A DNA stretch of 64,000 nt, from the NCBI GenBank assembly GCA_037974665.1, contig CM075771.1:23013425-23077424 (forward strand), in the 5' to 3' direction. The stretch is from Ehretia macrophylla (taxonomy: Eukaryota > Streptophyta > Magnoliopsida > Boraginales > Ehretiaceae). The translations under genes were made by a program, and so were the position numbers. The notes beneath the pieces are model-generated. The model had not been told where the DNA came from, ran no database searches, and saw only the letters and a program-made list of their open reading frames with translations. This document shows, piece after piece, positions 61,298 to 64,000 of the stretch (the first letter of the stretch is position 1; every line of letters starts with the position of its first letter).

Positions 61298-62371
61298 TGT
61301 GATGCCTGAGAACATCACCGTACACCTTATTAACAATTGCATCCACTATTTGCGCATTTCTTCTGTGCTATACTTGTTGTCTTCTTTGGTTACTATTCAT
61401 TCCATTTTTCAACTACTTAATTACCTTGAATTAGCATTTTTCATAAATCATATTAATTGTTTTAGGAATGAGAAAAATGTGCGTTTAAGCTAAATGCATT
61501 AGGAGCCTTCGTTTAGGAAATGATTTGTTGAAACTAAGGAATAGTGTTTCAATTAGCTATCATTAAATGGCACATTAGTACTTGGTTCTAGCTAGCTAAA
61601 CTCATCTTGGTAGTCAACTTATGCACCCAAATATAACCCCAACTTAATATATACTCACATAACACTTTATAACTCAAAAAAACACAAAAAAAAGAGTGCA
61701 AAAGCTGAAAACACTGTAGCAGGATCGAAAATCAGCATAGGAGGAGGATGAGAGATTTTTGCTCAACAAATCCTCATTCCAAGCCAAGCCAAGCTAGGTG
61801 TAAGTGGTTTAGGGTGTTACTAGGCTCCTAGGAACTCCTACGCGCAATAGGTGAGGGATTTCATACCTATTTTTGCATTTGAAAAATGTTGCTCTTTTCT
61901 TGAATTCATGGATTTGCTATCAAATGTTTGTGTAATGCTTAAAGATGCTTATGTATGTTGTATATAAGTAGTAGAGACTTTATTTATGCTATTGTTTCAT
62001 AGTTTAAACGGTTGAATTCGTTCGTTGATCGTATGGCATGAATAGTGACATTTTTCTAGGGTTTTATGGAATTGTGCGATATGGCTTGATTAATTGCTTC
62101 TAGTAGGTGCCTTCGATGTTAATAAAGATAGTTTGATAGCCACATGACATTGAATTGCTCAAAAATTGGCTAACACATGAAATAGGCGACTTTTAAAAAG
62201 GGGTTTCGAGGTTCATGCAAATCTGGGTTAATTTGGCCATTACATCTAGTGTTCTTAGGCTATATAGGTACTATATATGCTTTGCTAAACCTCGGTTGAG
62301 TCCCGATTAGGGTACTTGTAGTACAAACTCACAAGGGAAAAATTGGGACTTTTGTGCTAAATGGGGGTAAT
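61298..62371 (+). repeat. RE11 3' LTR, first 1074 bp
   Basis: TGTGATGCCTGAGAAC start after the purine tract. It has a TATA-like TAATATATACTC at about 61645-61656 and a donor-like AATAG|GTGAGGGATTTCAT at 61851. RE15 interrupts it after GGGTAAT. Confidence 0.85.
61645..61656 (+). promoter_or_regulatory. Candidate TATA box in RE11 3' LTR
   Basis: TAATATATACTC sits about 350 bp into the LTR. It is followed by an A-rich stretch and then the conserved donor-like motif 200 bp downstream. Similar TATA-like runs occupy the same place in RE6 (near 15.95 kb) and RE14 (minus, near 58.16 kb). Motif only. Confidence 0.4.
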
Positions 62372-64000
62372 TGTAATGCCCCGATCCCTCACGAGACCGG
62401 AGGCTCTAATAACCAAGCTATTCTCAACCCAATTCCAACCCAGTCTCAAAATTTTAGGAAAAAACGGACAGAGTCTCCTCTGTGTCGTGGACATTCTGAA
62501 AACCTGTAAACATTCAAATAAGCTATAGAACAACACTAAAGCCATTTCCAAAATAAAAATCCCAACTTTAAGGCCATCCGAGCCTTAAGAAATAAAAACA
62601 GTTTAGATACACACAAGCATACATTTATGACTTAACTTCTTTACAAAACCGCTTATCATGTCACTCCATGATAGCATTGAACATTCTTAGAAATTAAAGC
62701 CAACCATACACCCGTTCATTCACACCCAAGCATGCAATGTAGCTAGAAGCAGAAGCAGAAGCAAAAGTTATTACATGCCACAATTCCATAACACTTACTC
62801 CATCCACTTAGTTTTCAAACTTGTAACTACTCAAATATATATACATAAGCCCTTAGGCTCCAAAAATAGAATATATTGTAGAACAATTAAGGTCTTCCAC
62901 AGTTTAGTAGACAATCACTCAAATCTCAAGTAATAGCACACAACAATTAGGTCAACTCCTCCAACTGCACCACCTGAAACATGTTTAGCGAGGTATGAGC
63001 AATCACAATTGCCCAGTGAGCGATAAGGTCTACCAGGGACGTGCAATGCAGCAGTTAGTACAAATAAAGCATTTTAAAAACAAAGAACAATTGAAACAAC
63101 AAGTTATCACACATTAAAAAGGATACGATTCACTTGTTCTTCAATCACGAACAACGAGCCACGGACTGAAATCCTGATATAATAATGACATTGTTATCGA
63201 TAAGCCGACATCCCGTTATAACTCCAAAATGGGTGTACTCCGGATGTACCCCGAAATCCTATGACCCAACTCTCCCAGGGCGGCATCCCAAGTGAGAGAG
63301 GGACTAGGCAACCATGGTAGCCGAGGTGGACCGGCAAGCCCGATGCCGCCCGGTTTTCCCGACATTACCATGCCCGAATGGTTGCTTAACCACGATGCAA
63401 TGCACTCAAAATGATAACAATAGTATAAATCAATAAACACATGGTTGAAGGACAACAAAGTAGGTTGCCCTCACACACAATATATAGATAATAAGTGCAC
63501 ATAATCTAAGTACAAGTAAGTAAACTATTATGCACATAAGGATGAAGTCTCCCTCACCTCTACCAAGCTCCAAAATGCAAGATTGGCTTTAAATTACCCT
63601 CAATCACCTTGAACATAAAGTTAAACATTGTTTCAATTCCTCTTTAACTACAACATTCATTAATTGTCCAACTAGGTTAGCTAACTCATAGTTTACTTAA
63701 TTAACATACAACCAAGTAATCATTCAAGTAATATAATATACAAACAATATAACTAACAAGCAATAAAATCATGATATAAACATGTTCCACAATCATTTAA
63801 AAGAGCATTTTAAGCATGGATAACCATATTTAATTCCATAATAGTACTATCAATTTATAAAGCCATTAATCCATACTTATTCTCATTATAATTAACTCAA
63901 TATAAAACTCAAGGAAAACACTTAGAACTATGGCAATACAATTACTATAAACAAGAATTCACTTAGAATCTTCAATTCGGAAAACAATTATGCAAATTAC
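62372..64000 (-). mobile_element. RE15: RE6/RE14-like LTR, left 1.6 kb, continues past the window
   Basis: Plus-strand view TGTAATGCCCCGATCCCTC at 62372, highly similar to RE14 from 55002. The left flank GTAAT is the expected target duplication. Whether it is a solo LTR or a full element cannot be told here. It carries a palindrome variant near 63378 and no coding sequence. Confidence 0.85.

Larger units (their letters stand above)
50401..62371 (+). mobile_element. RE11: non-autonomous large-LTR retrotransposon, RE6-like, truncated left and split
   Basis: 5' LTR remnant about 50401-54187 (holding RE12), primer site 54192-54203, interior 54188-54503 plus 60523-61297 (about 1.1 kb once RE13 is removed), purine tract ending 61297, and 3' LTR from 61298, interrupted by RE15 at 62372. 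The interior length matches RE5 closely. There is no coding sequence. The 5' LTR begins mid-LTR next to RE10, so the element is incomplete on the left; its right end is outside the window. Confidence 0.85.

Overview
This window looks like repeat-dense chromatin from a flowering plant, most likely a eudicot and perhaps pericentromeric. I see no host gene, rRNA, tRNA or CRISPR array. It is A+T-rich and almost entirely made of LTR retrotransposons nested inside one another, plus three Tourist-like MITEs. The only recognisable proteins belong to retroelements: a Ty3/gypsy chromovirus of the Tekay (Del) type (RE7), a Ty3/gypsy Tat-type gag-protease fossil (RE3) and a Ty1/copia Sirevirus-type pol fossil with an extra ORF (RE10). 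I cannot name the species.

Layout. 1-5557: right part of RE1, a large-LTR non-coding element. 5558-7387: RE2, two ~0.8 kb direct copies around a Tat-like primer site. 7388-8678 and 35579-36743: RE3, a Tat fossil split by RE4. RE4 (8679-35578, target duplication CGCTG) is a solo LTR cut into three by RE5 (8996-15080, CCTAT) and RE6 (15579-32892). RE6 carries in its interior RE7 (19703-29206, ACGGG), the only element here with a nearly complete set of gag-pol domains. 36744-46062: MITE1, split by a copia-like solo LTR (RE8), which holds MITE2 (37004-37459) and RE9 (38712-45107, GATTT). 46101-46665: MITE3. About 46.7-50.4 kb: RE10. About 50.4-62.4 kb: RE11, whose 5' LTR holds the solo LTR RE12 (50705-53317, TGGTA) and whose interior holds the solo LTR RE13 (54504-60522, ATTCG), itself split by the solo LTR RE14 (55002-58532). 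RE15 starts at 62372 inside the RE11 3' LTR and runs off the window.

How the parts relate. RE1, RE5, RE6, RE9 and RE11 share one design: LTRs of 2.5-3.2 kb or more, an initiator-Met-tRNA primer site, a 1.1-2.8 kb interior with no gag or pol, and a polypurine tract preceded by a short tail matching the last codons of the RE7 pol. They look like several non-autonomous families that used the replication proteins of a Tekay-type partner. Their LTRs share a TATA-like site, a splice-donor-like motif, a G+C-rich block with a 14-bp palindrome, and a splice-acceptor-like motif in the same order; this is the most interesting unexplained structure I found. Ages are from by-eye LTR divergence (about 1.4% to 4-5%) and are approximate.
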